Source: Pseudomonas putida
GTDB lineage: Bacteria; Pseudomonadota; Gammaproteobacteria; Pseudomonadales; Pseudomonadaceae
DNA: 64,000 bases
NCBI RefSeq assembly: GCF_001636055.1
Contig: NZ_CP011789.1
Coordinates: 2,604,001-2,668,000 of the forward strand
Direction of reading: 5' to 3'
In this document: positions 15,984-25,047 of the stretch, one piece after another
Layout of the letters: every line of letters begins with the position of its first letter
Numbering within the stretch: the stretch's first letter is position 1
The notes under the pieces: model-generated
Told to the model about the DNA's origin: nothing
Databases searched by the model: none
The model's input: only the letters and a program-made list of their open reading frames with translations
Position numbers and translations under genes: made by a program

Positions 15984-18758
15984 TCATGCATGTTCAATCA
16001 ACAGGTTGAGCGGAAAATCCGACAGCACATCGCTCAGCATCAGCTCCCTAGAAGTGCTGACAGCGGTGTGTGCGAAAAGTCCCTTGCAAGTGGCAGGCGA
16101 CAAGGCAAACGGCAAAACAAGCCGGGTATCGTCCCAGTTCTGTGCCGGGATAAGGGGTATCGGGGCTGCGCCCAGCAAGGCGCTGGCCAGCCGCGGCACG
16201 ATGACGATGGCACGCTCGCCCTCACCGAGTCGGGCGAAGGCCAGCACCTTGTCAGCGTGGCGACCCTGGGCGTTGAGCGGCAGGTAGGCACCGCGCAGGA
16301 ACAGCTCGGGATGCGCTCGGCGCAGGTCCAGCACGCGGGCGATCAAGGCCTGCTTGATGCGCCCGTCGCGCCAGTGTTCGAGCAGTTCGGCCTCGGGCAG
16401 GCTGGCGTCGAGGCTGGCACGTCTTGCCGGGTAGTCCACTGGGCGGCGGTTGTCCGGGTCGACCAGGCTCAAGTCCCAGTATTCGTTGCCCTGGTACAGG
16501 TCGGGCACACCGGGTGTGGTCATGCGCAGCAGGCACTGGACCAGGCCGTTGAGGGCGCCCGGGCAGGCGATGCGGGCCACGGCGTCGGCGAGCGAGTGAC
16601 GCAGTTGCTGGTTTTCGCTGTCGAGCAGGAGGCCATCGAGGTAGCGGGCGCAGACCTGTTCGTAGCGCTCGTTGGGGGCGGCCCAGCTGCTGCGCAGCTT
16701 GGCTTCGCGCAGGGCTTTCTGCTGCCACTGGCGTACACGTTCGGCAAAGTGCTCCAGGCCCTGCGGGTCATCACGGCTCAGCTCCAGCGGCCAACTGGCG
16801 AGCAGGGTCTGGAACAGCAGCAACTCGTCGCCGGGGCTCGGTGCCAGGCCGTCTTCGAGGGTTTCACGCAGCGGCTCGGCCAGTTCGCGCCAGTGCTCGA
16901 CGCGGCTGGCGAGCCACTGGCTGTGTTCACTGAGCACCGCCAGGCGCGCGCGACAGTCTTCGCCGCGCTTGTGGTCGTGGGTGGCAGTGGCCAGCAGGTT
17001 ATCCGGGAAGTCGCGCAGGCGGCGCTGCGCTTCGTTGTGGAACTGCGCAGGTGTGGTGCTGAACCGCTCGGCCTCGAAGCCCACGTCGTTGCGCGAGAGC
17101 AGGCGTGCGCTGCGGTAGAATGCCGTGTCCTCGACCGCCTTGGCGGCGCTGGGTGCGGTCAGTTGCTGGAAGCGTACGCACGCGTGGCGCAGGTGCTTGC
17201 GCGCGCGCCCGACAGGCAACTGGCGCCAGGGCTGTCCGCCGAGCCAGCGTTCGAGGTGGTCGAGCAATGGCCAGTCGGCTTCGCTGAGCGACTGCCGGGC
17301 GCCTTCCAGGGCGCGCTGGAAGAACGCCTCATCCTGCTCAGGGCGGCCACAGGCATTGATGTAGGTGCGGTACACCGAATAGTGCTCGACCAGCGCCTGC
17401 AGGGCACGGCGGATTGCGCCGAGGGTGAGGTCCCGGGTCATCAGGTCGTCGCGGGCGACCTGCAACAGCGCCTGGGCCACCGACTCGCAGTCACCGGCCA
17501 GGCTGGCATTGAGCACCAGGCGTCTTGCGATGCGCACTTCCTCGTCGAACGCCGGTCGTTCGCTGACGTTGTGCCAGAGCTCGGTCAACGGTACTTCGCC
17601 GGCCGGGTCGTGTTGCAGCAGCGAGACCTGGTTCATGAACTCGTAGCCGGTGGTGCCGTCGGTGAGCCAGTCCTGGTGCAGGTGCTCGTCGGTACCGAGG
17701 ATCTTTTCCACGTAGATCGGGAAATGTTCGAGTGCCGCTTCTGGCGGACGCAGGGCCAGCAAGTGATCGACACGGCGGCGCAGGTTGCGGCAGTAGCGGC
17801 GAGGGTCGGCCAGGCCGTCGATATGGTCGATGCGCAGGCCATCGACCAGGCCGCGCGCGATCAGCTCGAACAGCTTGGCGTGGGTCGCTTCGAACACCGT
17901 GGCCCGTTCCACGCGCAGGCCGCCCAGCTCGTTGATATCGAAAAAGCGCCGCCAGTTGATGTCGTCGGCAGCGGTGCGCCAACTGGCCAGGCGGTAGGTC
18001 TGGCGTTCGAGCAGCAGATGCAGGCGCTTGAAACCAGGCTCGCTGCGGCTGTCGAAGGCGGCCAGGGCCTGTTCAAGGTGGGCGCCGGTGCGTACCAGGC
18101 GGGCCAGTTCCGCCTGCAACGGCAGGGCCTCGGAAAGTGGGTCGGTGCAGTCGCTCAGGGCACTGAAACGCGTGGCCAGCGCCTGCAATGAAGGATCCTC
18201 GCTGTGGTCGAGAATCCGTCCGTAATCCAGCGGACAGATCGGGAAACGGTGCTCGTAGTGCTCGATCTGCAGCAACCCTTGCTCAGCGTCGAAGGTCAGC
18301 GGAATCTCGCCATTCTGCAGGGCGATACCGTAGTCGTTGCCCAGGAACGGCAGCAGCAACTGGCCGGCCAGCAGCGGGTCGCTGGAGTGCCACTGGATAT
18401 CGAAGAATTCGGCGTAGGGGCTGCGCCGTCCCCAGGCCAGCAGGCTCTGCCACCAGGGGTTGTCGGCACCGCCCACGGCCATGTGGTTGGACACGGTGTC
18501 GAGGATCAGCCCCATGCCGTGCTGGCGCAGCGCGGCCACCAGCCGCTGCAGCGCCGCTTCGCCGCCCAGCTCGGGATTGACCTGAGTCGGATCGACCACG
18601 TCGTAGCCGTGCCGGGAACCGGCGCGGGCCTTGAGTATGGGCGACGCGTACAGGTGGCTGATGCCCAACCGGGCGAAGTAGGGCACCAGTGGCACGGCAT
18701 CGTCGAGGGTGAAGTCGCTGTGAAATTGCAGGCGCTGGGTGGCGGTCAAGGGTTTCAT
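15984..18758 (-). CDS. treY: Malto-oligosyltrehalose synthase TreY
   Basis: TreY isomerises the reducing-end alpha-1,4 bond of malto-oligosaccharides to the alpha,alpha-1,1 bond, giving maltooligosyltrehalose, the substrate of TreZ. The 924-residue GH13 protein starts with QRLQFHSDFTLDDAVPLVPY, followed by the TreY-specific LGISHLYASPILKARAGSRH and DTVSNHMAVGG. The catalytic region is LVDGLRIDHIDGLADP. The C-terminal region ends with a trehalose-synthase type PGVPDLYQGNEYWDLSLVDP motif. Its ATG overlaps the malQ stop by four bases (ATGA), so the two are translationally coupled. Intracellular enzyme. Confidence 0.96.
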   Translation of the reverse strand: MKPLTATQRLQFHSDFTLDDAVPLVPYFARLGISHLYASPILKARAGSRHGYDVVDPTQVNPELGGEAALQRLVAALRQHGMGLILDTVSNHMAVGGADNPWWQSLLAWGRRSPYAEFFDIQWHSSDPLLAGQLLLPFLGNDYGIALQNGEIPLTFDAEQGLLQIEHYEHRFPICPLDYGRILDHSEDPSLQALATRFSALSDCTDPLSEALPLQAELARLVRTGAHLEQALAAFDSRSEPGFKRLHLLLERQTYRLASWRTAADDINWRRFFDINELGGLRVERATVFEATHAKLFELIARGLVDGLRIDHIDGLADPRRYCRNLRRRVDHLLALRPPEAALEHFPIYVEKILGTDEHLHQDWLTDGTTGYEFMNQVSLLQHDPAGEVPLTELWHNVSERPAFDEEVRIARRLVLNASLAGDCESVAQALLQVARDDLMTRDLTLGAIRRALQALVEHYSVYRTYINACGRPEQDEAFFQRALEGARQSLSEADWPLLDHLERWLGGQPWRQLPVGRARKHLRHACVRFQQLTAPSAAKAVEDTAFYRSARLLSRNDVGFEAERFSTTPAQFHNEAQRRLRDFPDNLLATATHDHKRGEDCRARLAVLSEHSQWLASRVEHWRELAEPLRETLEDGLAPSPGDELLLFQTLLASWPLELSRDDPQGLEHFAERVRQWQQKALREAKLRSSWAAPNERYEQVCARYLDGLLLDSENQQLRHSLADAVARIACPGALNGLVQCLLRMTTPGVPDLYQGNEYWDLSLVDPDNRRPVDYPARRASLDASLPEAELLEHWRDGRIKQALIARVLDLRRAHPELFLRGAYLPLNAQGRHADKVLAFARLGEGERAIVIVPRLASALLGAAPIPLIPAQNWDDTRLVLPFALSPATCKGLFAHTAVSTSRELMLSDVLSDFPLNLLIEHA

Positions 18759-20824
18759 CGGTCGCGCTCCCAGGCTTGTTCGCGCGCCTGCGCCAGCAGT
18801 TCCAGGCGGCGTGCGGCATCTTCGTCGTCGAGCAGTTCGGCAACCGGCAGGGCGAAGCGTCGGCGCCAGTTGGGGTGGCCGTCGGTGGTGCCGGGCAGGT
18901 TGGGTTGTTCGTCGCTGCCGAGCAGGTCTTCGAGCGGGACCAGCACGAGCGGTGCGCGGGTGTGGCCGATATAACGGATGGCGGTGTCGATCAAGGCGTC
19001 GTTATCCTTCAAAGGGCCATAGTTCGCTTCCAGGCTGCGGCGCAGGCCGTGAATCTCCTGTTCGCGCTCATGCCGCCAGTGCAGTTCGGTGGCGGCGTCG
19101 ATCAGTTGCAGGCGGTGGTTCCAGTCGATGTCGCGTGCTCGCAGCCAACCGGCCAGCGGGGCGAGGTCGTGGGTGCCGGTGGTGGCCAGGGCGGTATCGG
19201 GCCAGTCGAGGATCGGCTTGAAGTGGCCGGGCGAGGTCTGCTCGAACGGCAGCACGCGCATCCCCAGCACACCCTTGTCTGCCAGTTGCTCACGCAGCCC
19301 GGGCGGTACGGTGCCGAGGTCTTCGCCGAGGATCACGGCCTGATGACGTGCCGACTCGAGTGCCAGCAGGCGCAGCAGGTCTTCGACGGGGTAGTTCAGG
19401 TACGCGCCTTCGCTCGGCTTGGCACCGCGCGGGATCAGCCACAGGCGGCGCAGCCCCATCACGTGATCGATGCGCAGGCCGCCGGCGTGGGCGAGGTTGG
19501 CCCGCAGCATTTCGATGAAGGCACGGTAGCCGTTGCGCTTGAGGCCCTCGGGCGAGAAGGCGCAGATGCCCCAGTCCTGGCCGGAGCGGTTGAGGATGTC
19601 GGGCGGCGCGCCGACCTTGAGTTCGGCCAGCAGTTCGTCCTGGCGGCTCCAGGCCTGGCTGCCGGCACCGTCGGCACCCACCGCCAGGTCAGCGATCAAG
19701 CCGATGCCCATGCCGTTGCTGCGCGCGGCCTCCTGGGCGCGTTGCAGGCTGCGCTCGGTGAGCCATTGGCAGAAGGCATGAAACTCCACCCGCGCCGGAT
19801 AGGCCGCCGCCATGGCCTGCACTTCCGGCTCTTCGGGGCTGCGCCAGGCGTCTGGCCAGGCGCGCCAGTCGGCCCCCAGGCCTTGCTCCACGGCTTCGGC
19901 CTGCAGCACTTCGAAATGGCAATGGTGCTCCAGGGCTTGGCCAGCGGCGAGGCGAAAGCTGTCGAAGTCCGGGCGCAGGGGATGTTCGCTCTGGCTGAAA
20001 TCTGCATACAGCGCCTTGAGCAGCTTGTGCCGCACATCGGCCGCGCGCGGCCAGTCGACCAGCGACGTCTGCTCCAGGTCTTCGAGGCTCTGGGTCAGGC
20101 CCGCAGCCTCGGCCGCCATGCGCACCTCGCGCTCGCCGAGCAGTACCGAGGGGCTGGCGTAGAGCGTGTTGAGCAACAGGCGGCTGGACGGTGAGTAGGG
20201 GCTGAAGTGCTGTTGGTCGTACATCGACAACGCATGGATCGGGCTGATCGCCAGCGCATCGGCGCCTCGTTCTGCCGCACTGCGCGCCAGTTGCTCCAGG
20301 GCCAGGCAGTCGCCATAGCCACCGTCGCCGGGGCGGCGCAGGCTGTAGAGTTGCACGGCCAGGCCCCAGCGACGTGGCGGGGATTGCTCGCTTATGTCCT
20401 GCAGGCTGTGGCAACGCGGCGGCGCGACGGCGATGGTGACCTGTCGATCGTCGATTTCCAGGCGGTGGTAGCCGATAGGGAGTTCGCCGGGCAGCTGTGC
20501 CAGTGGGTCGAGGGTCAGCGCGTGCACGCTGCCGTCTTCCTGGGTGCAACGTACCTGGCTGTTTGGGCTGAACCAGCGTGCCAGGGCCAGCGGCTGGCCG
20601 AGGTCGGCAGTGAGCAGTGGCGGCAGGTGCTCGCTGTCGTCGAGCTGCTCCAGGGCGGCCAGGCTGCGCGCGACGGCAGCGTCATCCTCGGCCGGATGGC
20701 CAAGCCCTTGCAGGACCCGGCGCAGAGCCTCGTCAGATACCTGCTGGGGACGATCGTTGGCGTCTATCCAGTCGCGGGAAAGGCCCGCGCGGGCGGCGAG
20801 ACGGTGCAGGGGCATTTCGCTCAT
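18755..20824 (-). CDS. malQ: 4-alpha-glucanotransferase (amylomaltase) MalQ
   Basis: MalQ (GH77) disproportionates malto-oligosaccharides, moving glucan chains so that short products re-enter the TreY route. The 689-residue protein has a ~140-residue N-terminal beta domain, then the GH77 barrel starting at RRWGLAVQLYSLRRPGDGGYGD. The nucleophile region is GLRIDHVMGLRRLW and the acid/base region is VILGEDLGTVPPGLRE. The 4-bp overlaps with treZ upstream and treY downstream put it in the middle of one operon. The start at 20824 overlaps the treZ stop; an internal Met at codon 4 is also possible. Confidence 0.95.
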   Translation of the reverse strand: MSEMPLHRLAARAGLSRDWIDANDRPQQVSDEALRRVLQGLGHPAEDDAAVARSLAALEQLDDSEHLPPLLTADLGQPLALARWFSPNSQVRCTQEDGSVHALTLDPLAQLPGELPIGYHRLEIDDRQVTIAVAPPRCHSLQDISEQSPPRRWGLAVQLYSLRRPGDGGYGDCLALEQLARSAAERGADALAISPIHALSMYDQQHFSPYSPSSRLLLNTLYASPSVLLGEREVRMAAEAAGLTQSLEDLEQTSLVDWPRAADVRHKLLKALYADFSQSEHPLRPDFDSFRLAAGQALEHHCHFEVLQAEAVEQGLGADWRAWPDAWRSPEEPEVQAMAAAYPARVEFHAFCQWLTERSLQRAQEAARSNGMGIGLIADLAVGADGAGSQAWSRQDELLAELKVGAPPDILNRSGQDWGICAFSPEGLKRNGYRAFIEMLRANLAHAGGLRIDHVMGLRRLWLIPRGAKPSEGAYLNYPVEDLLRLLALESARHQAVILGEDLGTVPPGLREQLADKGVLGMRVLPFEQTSPGHFKPILDWPDTALATTGTHDLAPLAGWLRARDIDWNHRLQLIDAATELHWRHEREQEIHGLRRSLEANYGPLKDNDALIDTAIRYIGHTRAPLVLVPLEDLLGSDEQPNLPGTTDGHPNWRRRFALPVAELLDDEDAARRLELLAQAREQAWERDR

Positions 20825-22563
20825 GGCGTCTCCAGGCGAGAGGGAAGCAGGCTGACCACGCAGCTGTACGCGGCCAGGGTGGAGTCCGGATGGGCGTTGT
20901 CACTGCTGTCGAACAGGCGTGTATCCATGCCTGGCAAAGTAATGGGCTGCGCAGATGCGCCAAGGTTCAAATCGATGCGCAACTCGCAGCCGTCGCCCAG
21001 TCGCCAGCGGGCGCTGAGGGCTTTGTCGCCGAGCACTTCGACGCCCAGTGCGCGGCTGCCCACCAGGCGCGGGACGATCTCGCGATGGCGGATGTGCAGC
21101 AGTTGGTGATAAAGGCCGTGCCAGCCAGCGAGCACGTGTGTGTTGACCGGGCGTGAGGCTTCGAAGGTCTGCAGGGCGTTGGGGTCAGGTATGTGCGCGC
21201 GCTTCTCGGGGTCGGCGAAGGCTGCGAAGTGAGCGAACTCGCCGCGCCGACCTTCGCGCACGGCGTCGGCCAGTTCATCGTGGAAATCGGTGAAGAACAG
21301 GAACGGCTGGCAACTGCCTTCTTCGTCACCCATGAACAGTAGCGGGATCATTGGCGCCAACAGCAGCAGGCCGGTGGCGGCCCGCAACGCCTGGGGCGGA
21401 CACAGCCGACCGAGACGCTCGCCCAGGGCGCGGTTGCCGATCTGGTCGTGGTTCTGCAAGAACAGTACGAAGGCACTCGGTGGCAGGTGAGCGCTGGGCT
21501 CGCCACGGGGTGTGCCATGGCGGTTGGGCTCGCCCTGAAACACGAAGCCTTCGCTCAGGCAGCGGGCCAGTTGTTCGATCGGACGGTGCTTGTAGTCGGC
21601 GTAGTAGCCTTCGGTCTCGCCCGTGAGCAGCACGTGCAGGGCGTTGTGGCCGTCATCGTTCCACTGCGCGTCGAAGCCTTGCTCGAGCAGCGCCGCTTGG
21701 TTGTGTTCGTTCTCCAGCACCAGCCACACTTCGCGGCCCGGCTCGACAGCGGCGCGTACGCGGCGGGCCAGTTCGACGAGAAAGTCCGGTTGGTCGATGG
21801 CGTGCACGGCGTCCAGGCGCAGGCCATCGAAGCGGTAGTCGCACAGCCACATCAGGGCGTTCTGGATGAAGAACTCGCGCACTTCTGCACGGCGAAAGTC
21901 GATGGCGGCGCCCCAGGGCGTCTGACGGTCTGCGCGGAAGAACCGGCTGGCGTACTGCGGCAGGTAATTGCCGTCAGGGCCAAAGTGGTTGTAGACCACA
22001 TCGAGCATCACCATCAGCCCGTGGCCATGGGCCTGGTCGATGAGTGCGCACAATTGCTCCGGGCTGCCGTAGACATTGTGTGGAGCGAAGGGCAGGGCAC
22101 CGTCGTAGCCCCAGTTACGCTCGCCCGGGAACTGGTTGATCGGCATCAGCTCGATGGCGGTGATGCCCAGTTCCGCCAGGCGTGGCAGGTGCTGGGAAAC
22201 GCCGACGTAGCCACCTAGCAGGCCCACGTGCAGTTCCTGGATCACCGCCTCGTGCCATGGGCGGCCTCGCCAGGGGTGCTTCCAGCCGTAACGCTGGGGA
22301 TCGACGACTTCACTGGGGCCGTGCACGCCGTCAGGCTGGTAGCGCGACGCCGGGTCGGCCACCTGCAGGTGGCCGTCGATCCTGAAATGGTAGCGATCAC
22401 CCGCCTGGCAGGGGGCGATGCCGATAAACCAGCCATCCTCTTCGGGCAGCAGCTCGACAGACGGCTGCCGCTCGATTTCCACGCTCACGTTGCGCGCATC
22501 CGGCGCCCAGAGGGCGAAGCGCGTCGACGTGGCGTCCAGTTGCTGTGCGCCATGCCTGTGCAT
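20821..22563 (-). CDS. treZ: Malto-oligosyltrehalose trehalohydrolase TreZ
   Basis: TreZ hydrolyses maltooligosyltrehalose to free trehalose, completing the TreY-TreZ pathway that draws on glycogen. The 580-residue protein has an N-terminal CBM48-like domain (STRFALWAPDARNVSVEIE). The GH13 barrel includes ITAIELMPINQFPGERNWGYDG, VMLDVVYNHFGPDGNYL, the nucleophile motif FDGLRLDAVHAI and the acid/base motif VLENEHNQ. It starts 15 bp after glgA with GAGG upstream of the ATG, and its stop overlaps malQ by four bases. TreZ differs from glycogen branching enzyme by the HAIDQPDF and LFMGDEEG motifs, so the call is firm. Confidence 0.95.
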   Translation of the reverse strand: MHRHGAQQLDATSTRFALWAPDARNVSVEIERQPSVELLPEEDGWFIGIAPCQAGDRYHFRIDGHLQVADPASRYQPDGVHGPSEVVDPQRYGWKHPWRGRPWHEAVIQELHVGLLGGYVGVSQHLPRLAELGITAIELMPINQFPGERNWGYDGALPFAPHNVYGSPEQLCALIDQAHGHGLMVMLDVVYNHFGPDGNYLPQYASRFFRADRQTPWGAAIDFRRAEVREFFIQNALMWLCDYRFDGLRLDAVHAIDQPDFLVELARRVRAAVEPGREVWLVLENEHNQAALLEQGFDAQWNDDGHNALHVLLTGETEGYYADYKHRPIEQLARCLSEGFVFQGEPNRHGTPRGEPSAHLPPSAFVLFLQNHDQIGNRALGERLGRLCPPQALRAATGLLLLAPMIPLLFMGDEEGSCQPFLFFTDFHDELADAVREGRRGEFAHFAAFADPEKRAHIPDPNALQTFEASRPVNTHVLAGWHGLYHQLLHIRHREIVPRLVGSRALGVEVLGDKALSARWRLGDGCELRIDLNLGASAQPITLPGMDTRLFDSSDNAHPDSTLAAYSCVVSLLPSRLETP

Positions 22564-22578
22564 CTTCGTAGCCCTCGT

Positions 22579-24138
22579 TCAGTAGTGGCGGCCATGTGCC
22601 TGGCAGACCAGTTCCTCATAAAGGCGCGCGTAGGGTTCGACCGCCTGGCACCAGTTGAAAGGTTGAGTCATCGACAGGCACCGCATGGCGTTGAGCAGAT
22701 CTTTCTTGCCGTGTACGTAGAAGGCGCGGTTCAGGGCTTCGCGGTAGCTCTCGGGGCTCGATTCGTTGAACAGGAAACCCGTGACGCCATCTTCGATGGT
22801 GTCGGCCAGACCGCCGGTGTTGCGCGCCACCGGCAGTGAGCCGAAACGCTGTGCGTACATCTGGCTCAAGCCGCACGGCTCGTAGCGCGAGGGCATCAGC
22901 AGAAAATCGCTGCCGGCGAACATGCGCCGCGCATCGGTTTCATTGAAGCCGATGCGCACGCCGATGCGGCCCGGATGGCGCAGGGCCAGATCGCGCATGG
23001 CCTGTTCTTCCTCCGGCTCGCCACGGCCGATGATCGCGATTTGCCCGCCCTGGCGGACGATGTCGTCGGCCACGCTCAGCGTCAGGTCCAGGCCTTTCTG
23101 ATAGACCAGGCGCGAGACCACGGCGAACAGGGGCCCTTCGGACGGCTCCAGGCCGAACAGCTCGCGGACCTGCTCGGCATTGCGTGCCTTGCCTTCCCAG
23201 TCGTTGATGCTGAAGTTGTGCACCAGGTGCGAGTCGGTGGCCGAATCCCAGCTCTCGTCGATGCCATTGGGGATGCCGCCCAGCAGGCCTTGCTGGGCCT
23301 TGCTTGCAAGAAAACCGTCGAGGCCGCAGCCGAACTCGGGCGTGGTGATCTCCCGGGCGTAGGTGGCACTGACCGTGGTGATGTGGCTCGAGTAGGCAAG
23401 CCCGGCCTTGAGGAATGACAGCTTGCCGTAGAATTCCATGCCTTCCTGCTGCATGGCATGGTCGGGAATGGCCAGCTCCGGGCTGCAGCCTCGGCTGTAG
23501 ACACCCTGGTACGCGAGGTTGTGGATGGTGAACAAGGTCGGCGTATTCAGACCGCGCCAGTGCATGTAGGCAGGTGCCAGACCGGCTGGCCAGTCATGGG
23601 CGTGCACCAGATCGGGGCGCCAGTGCGCCATTGCGTCGCCTGCGGCGATCTCTGCGGCGGCCAGGCCCAGGCGGGCGAAACGGATATGGTTGTCGGGCCA
23701 GTCACGGCCATTGTTGGCACCGTATGGGGTGCCTTCGCGCTCGTACAACTCGGGGCAGATCAGCACGTAGATGACCAGGCCATCCGGCAGGTCCATGCGC
23801 CCGATCTTGCATGGCGGAAGCGCAGCATGGCCACCGATTTCGCCGACGATGTGAATGGGGTTGTCGCTGTCGACCACCTGCGGATAACCCGGAATCAAGA
23901 CCCGCACATCGTGCAGGTGTGACAGCGCCCTGGGCAGGGCTGCGGAGACATCGCCCAGGCCGCCGGTCTTGACCAGGTCGGCGATTTCGGAGGTGACGAA
24001 CAGCACCTTGCGCTTGTGCGGATTATTGCGGCGCGTGGTAGCGGGTGCCTTGCCTGCCGTGGCGAAGCCAGGTGCAACAGGCTCGCGATTTTCCAGGTTG
24101 AATGATTCTGCGTGAGGCTCGACAGCGGCACTGATCAT
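22579..24138 (-). CDS. glgA: Glycogen synthase GlgA (GT5)
   Basis: GlgA transfers glucose from ADP-glucose to the growing alpha-1,4-glucan. The 519-residue protein carries the ADP-glucose-binding motif KTGGLGD at residues 57-63 after VLFVTSEIADLV. It also has the C-terminal GT5 motif PSRYEPCGLSQMYAQRFGSLP with the catalytic Glu. An N-terminal extension of about 43 residues compared with E. coli GlgA looks disordered. The ATG at 24138 has GGAGAG upstream. It is the first gene of the operon, so the 536-bp region before it probably holds the main promoter. The genes for branching enzyme, GlgE and TreS are not in this window. Confidence 0.95.
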   Translation of the reverse strand: MISAAVEPHAESFNLENREPVAPGFATAGKAPATTRRNNPHKRKVLFVTSEIADLVKTGGLGDVSAALPRALSHLHDVRVLIPGYPQVVDSDNPIHIVGEIGGHAALPPCKIGRMDLPDGLVIYVLICPELYEREGTPYGANNGRDWPDNHIRFARLGLAAAEIAAGDAMAHWRPDLVHAHDWPAGLAPAYMHWRGLNTPTLFTIHNLAYQGVYSRGCSPELAIPDHAMQQEGMEFYGKLSFLKAGLAYSSHITTVSATYAREITTPEFGCGLDGFLASKAQQGLLGGIPNGIDESWDSATDSHLVHNFSINDWEGKARNAEQVRELFGLEPSEGPLFAVVSRLVYQKGLDLTLSVADDIVRQGGQIAIIGRGEPEEEQAMRDLALRHPGRIGVRIGFNETDARRMFAGSDFLLMPSRYEPCGLSQMYAQRFGSLPVARNTGGLADTIEDGVTGFLFNESSPESYREALNRAFYVHGKKDLLNAMRCLSMTQPFNWCQAVEPYARLYEELVCQAHGRHY

Positions 24139-24674
24139 ACTTCTCTCCGTCCCTTGTTCATGCGGGTGGTGGCACCCGTTACGTTTATCTCGTATCTGTT
24201 CTCGCTTTGGCTTTCAGCATCTTCGTAGTGCAGTCCTTGCCCCATGGTCGTGCGCGCAGGCACAGCGCGAGCGGCATTCCGGCCGAACAGGCGCCTGGAA
24301 AGTGTGGGGTGGGCGGGCTGACGCGTGAGGAAGTCCCTTTGCGTGGCCTACTTACTTCCTGACCTACCCGTGTTTTGGAAAGTTCGACTTGATTGCGTCA
24401 CTGGTTGCGGAGCAAAACACGGGCCGAATCCGCAGTGTAGGGGACGAAAGGTAGGAAGGATGACCCGCTGGTCACAATTTGCATGACCGTTGATCCGCGC
24501 AAACGTTGGCGCACTGGAGCTGCGGCAACGGCGCGTTTGCCGGCTTTGGGGGGGAGCTCGCGATCCAGGTGGCCTGAGACAGACCTTATAGAGAGGCGAC
24601 TTCCATTGAAGGCATTTTTCGTGATGAGGGGGGCGGCAGGGCGCCGCGCACGCAGAGCGCGGCGCGGCGAAAGG
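24139..24674. other. 536-bp intergenic region upstream of glgA
   Basis: No gene can be supported here; the short ORFs lack ribosome binding sites and family features. It contains a perfect 11-bp inverted repeat (24367-24423), and a second perfect stem GCGCCGCGC/GCGCGGCGC at 24641-24665 just after the stop of the 92-residue gene, which may help terminate that gene although no T run follows. The glgA promoter is expected here. Confidence 0.6.
24367..24423. promoter_or_regulatory. Perfect inverted repeat upstream of the glgA operon
   Basis: CCCGTGTTTTG at 24367-24377 is matched exactly by CAAAACACGGG at 24413-24423 across 35 bp. It lies about 230 bp upstream of the glgA ATG. It could be a two-site operator or a long hairpin in the leader; the protein that would bind is unknown. 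Confidence 0.5.
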
Positions 24675-24953
24675 TCAGAGGCCGGCAGCCTTGCTGCCCA
24701 GGCGGGCCTGTTCGAGCAACAGGTTCAGCTCGGCTACCTGCTGGCGCAGTTGATCGCGCTCGTCCTTCAGTTGGCGCAATTCGTCGCGTCGCACAGTGAC
24801 ATAGAGGGTCTGGGGGGGAGTGGCAGGCATGTAGGTACCCAAGAGAACACCTCGCAGTTTGGCTGGTGACAATAACAAGCGTAGACGCTTCGTGCGGCGC
24901 GCATTCTGAATTCTTTCCCTGTCCTTGGGAACTTTTTTGTTTATGGTGGTCAC
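24675..24953 (-). CDS. Small coiled-coil protein of unknown function
   Basis: This protein (92 residues) starts at a GTG. Residues 1-30 are strongly basic (KKVPKDRERIQNARRTKRLR), residues 31-45 are neutral, and residues 55-85 form a leucine-zipper-like heptad helix (RRDELRQLKDERDQLRQQVA, then ELNLLLEQ). A shorter start at an ATG around 24830 would give only the zipper half; no clear ribosome binding site separates the options. It is divergent from gnd, with 94 bp between the two starts. A DNA-binding or assembly role would fit a basic-zipper layout, but this is only a structural analogy. Confidence 0.6.
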   Translation of the reverse strand: MTTINKKVPKDRERIQNARRTKRLRLLLSPAKLRGVLLGTYMPATPPQTLYVTVRRDELRQLKDERDQLRQQVAELNLLLEQARLGSKAAGL

Positions 24954-25047
24954 GCCGTTCGTCGGTGAACCCTCGTGCGGTACGCTGGACTAACCTGAAC
25001 ACCTGAATCGCGTTCGTCATCCATTTTCGCAAGGGGAGCATCGGCAC

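Noticed and set aside
15990..18191. 733-codon plus-strand ORF opposite treY
   Set aside because: Antisense to a complete TreY enzyme; a GC-bias artefact.
24883..25047. HexR-type operator ahead of gnd-zwf
   Set aside because: No TTGT-N7/8-ACAA dyad is visible in the short upstream region.
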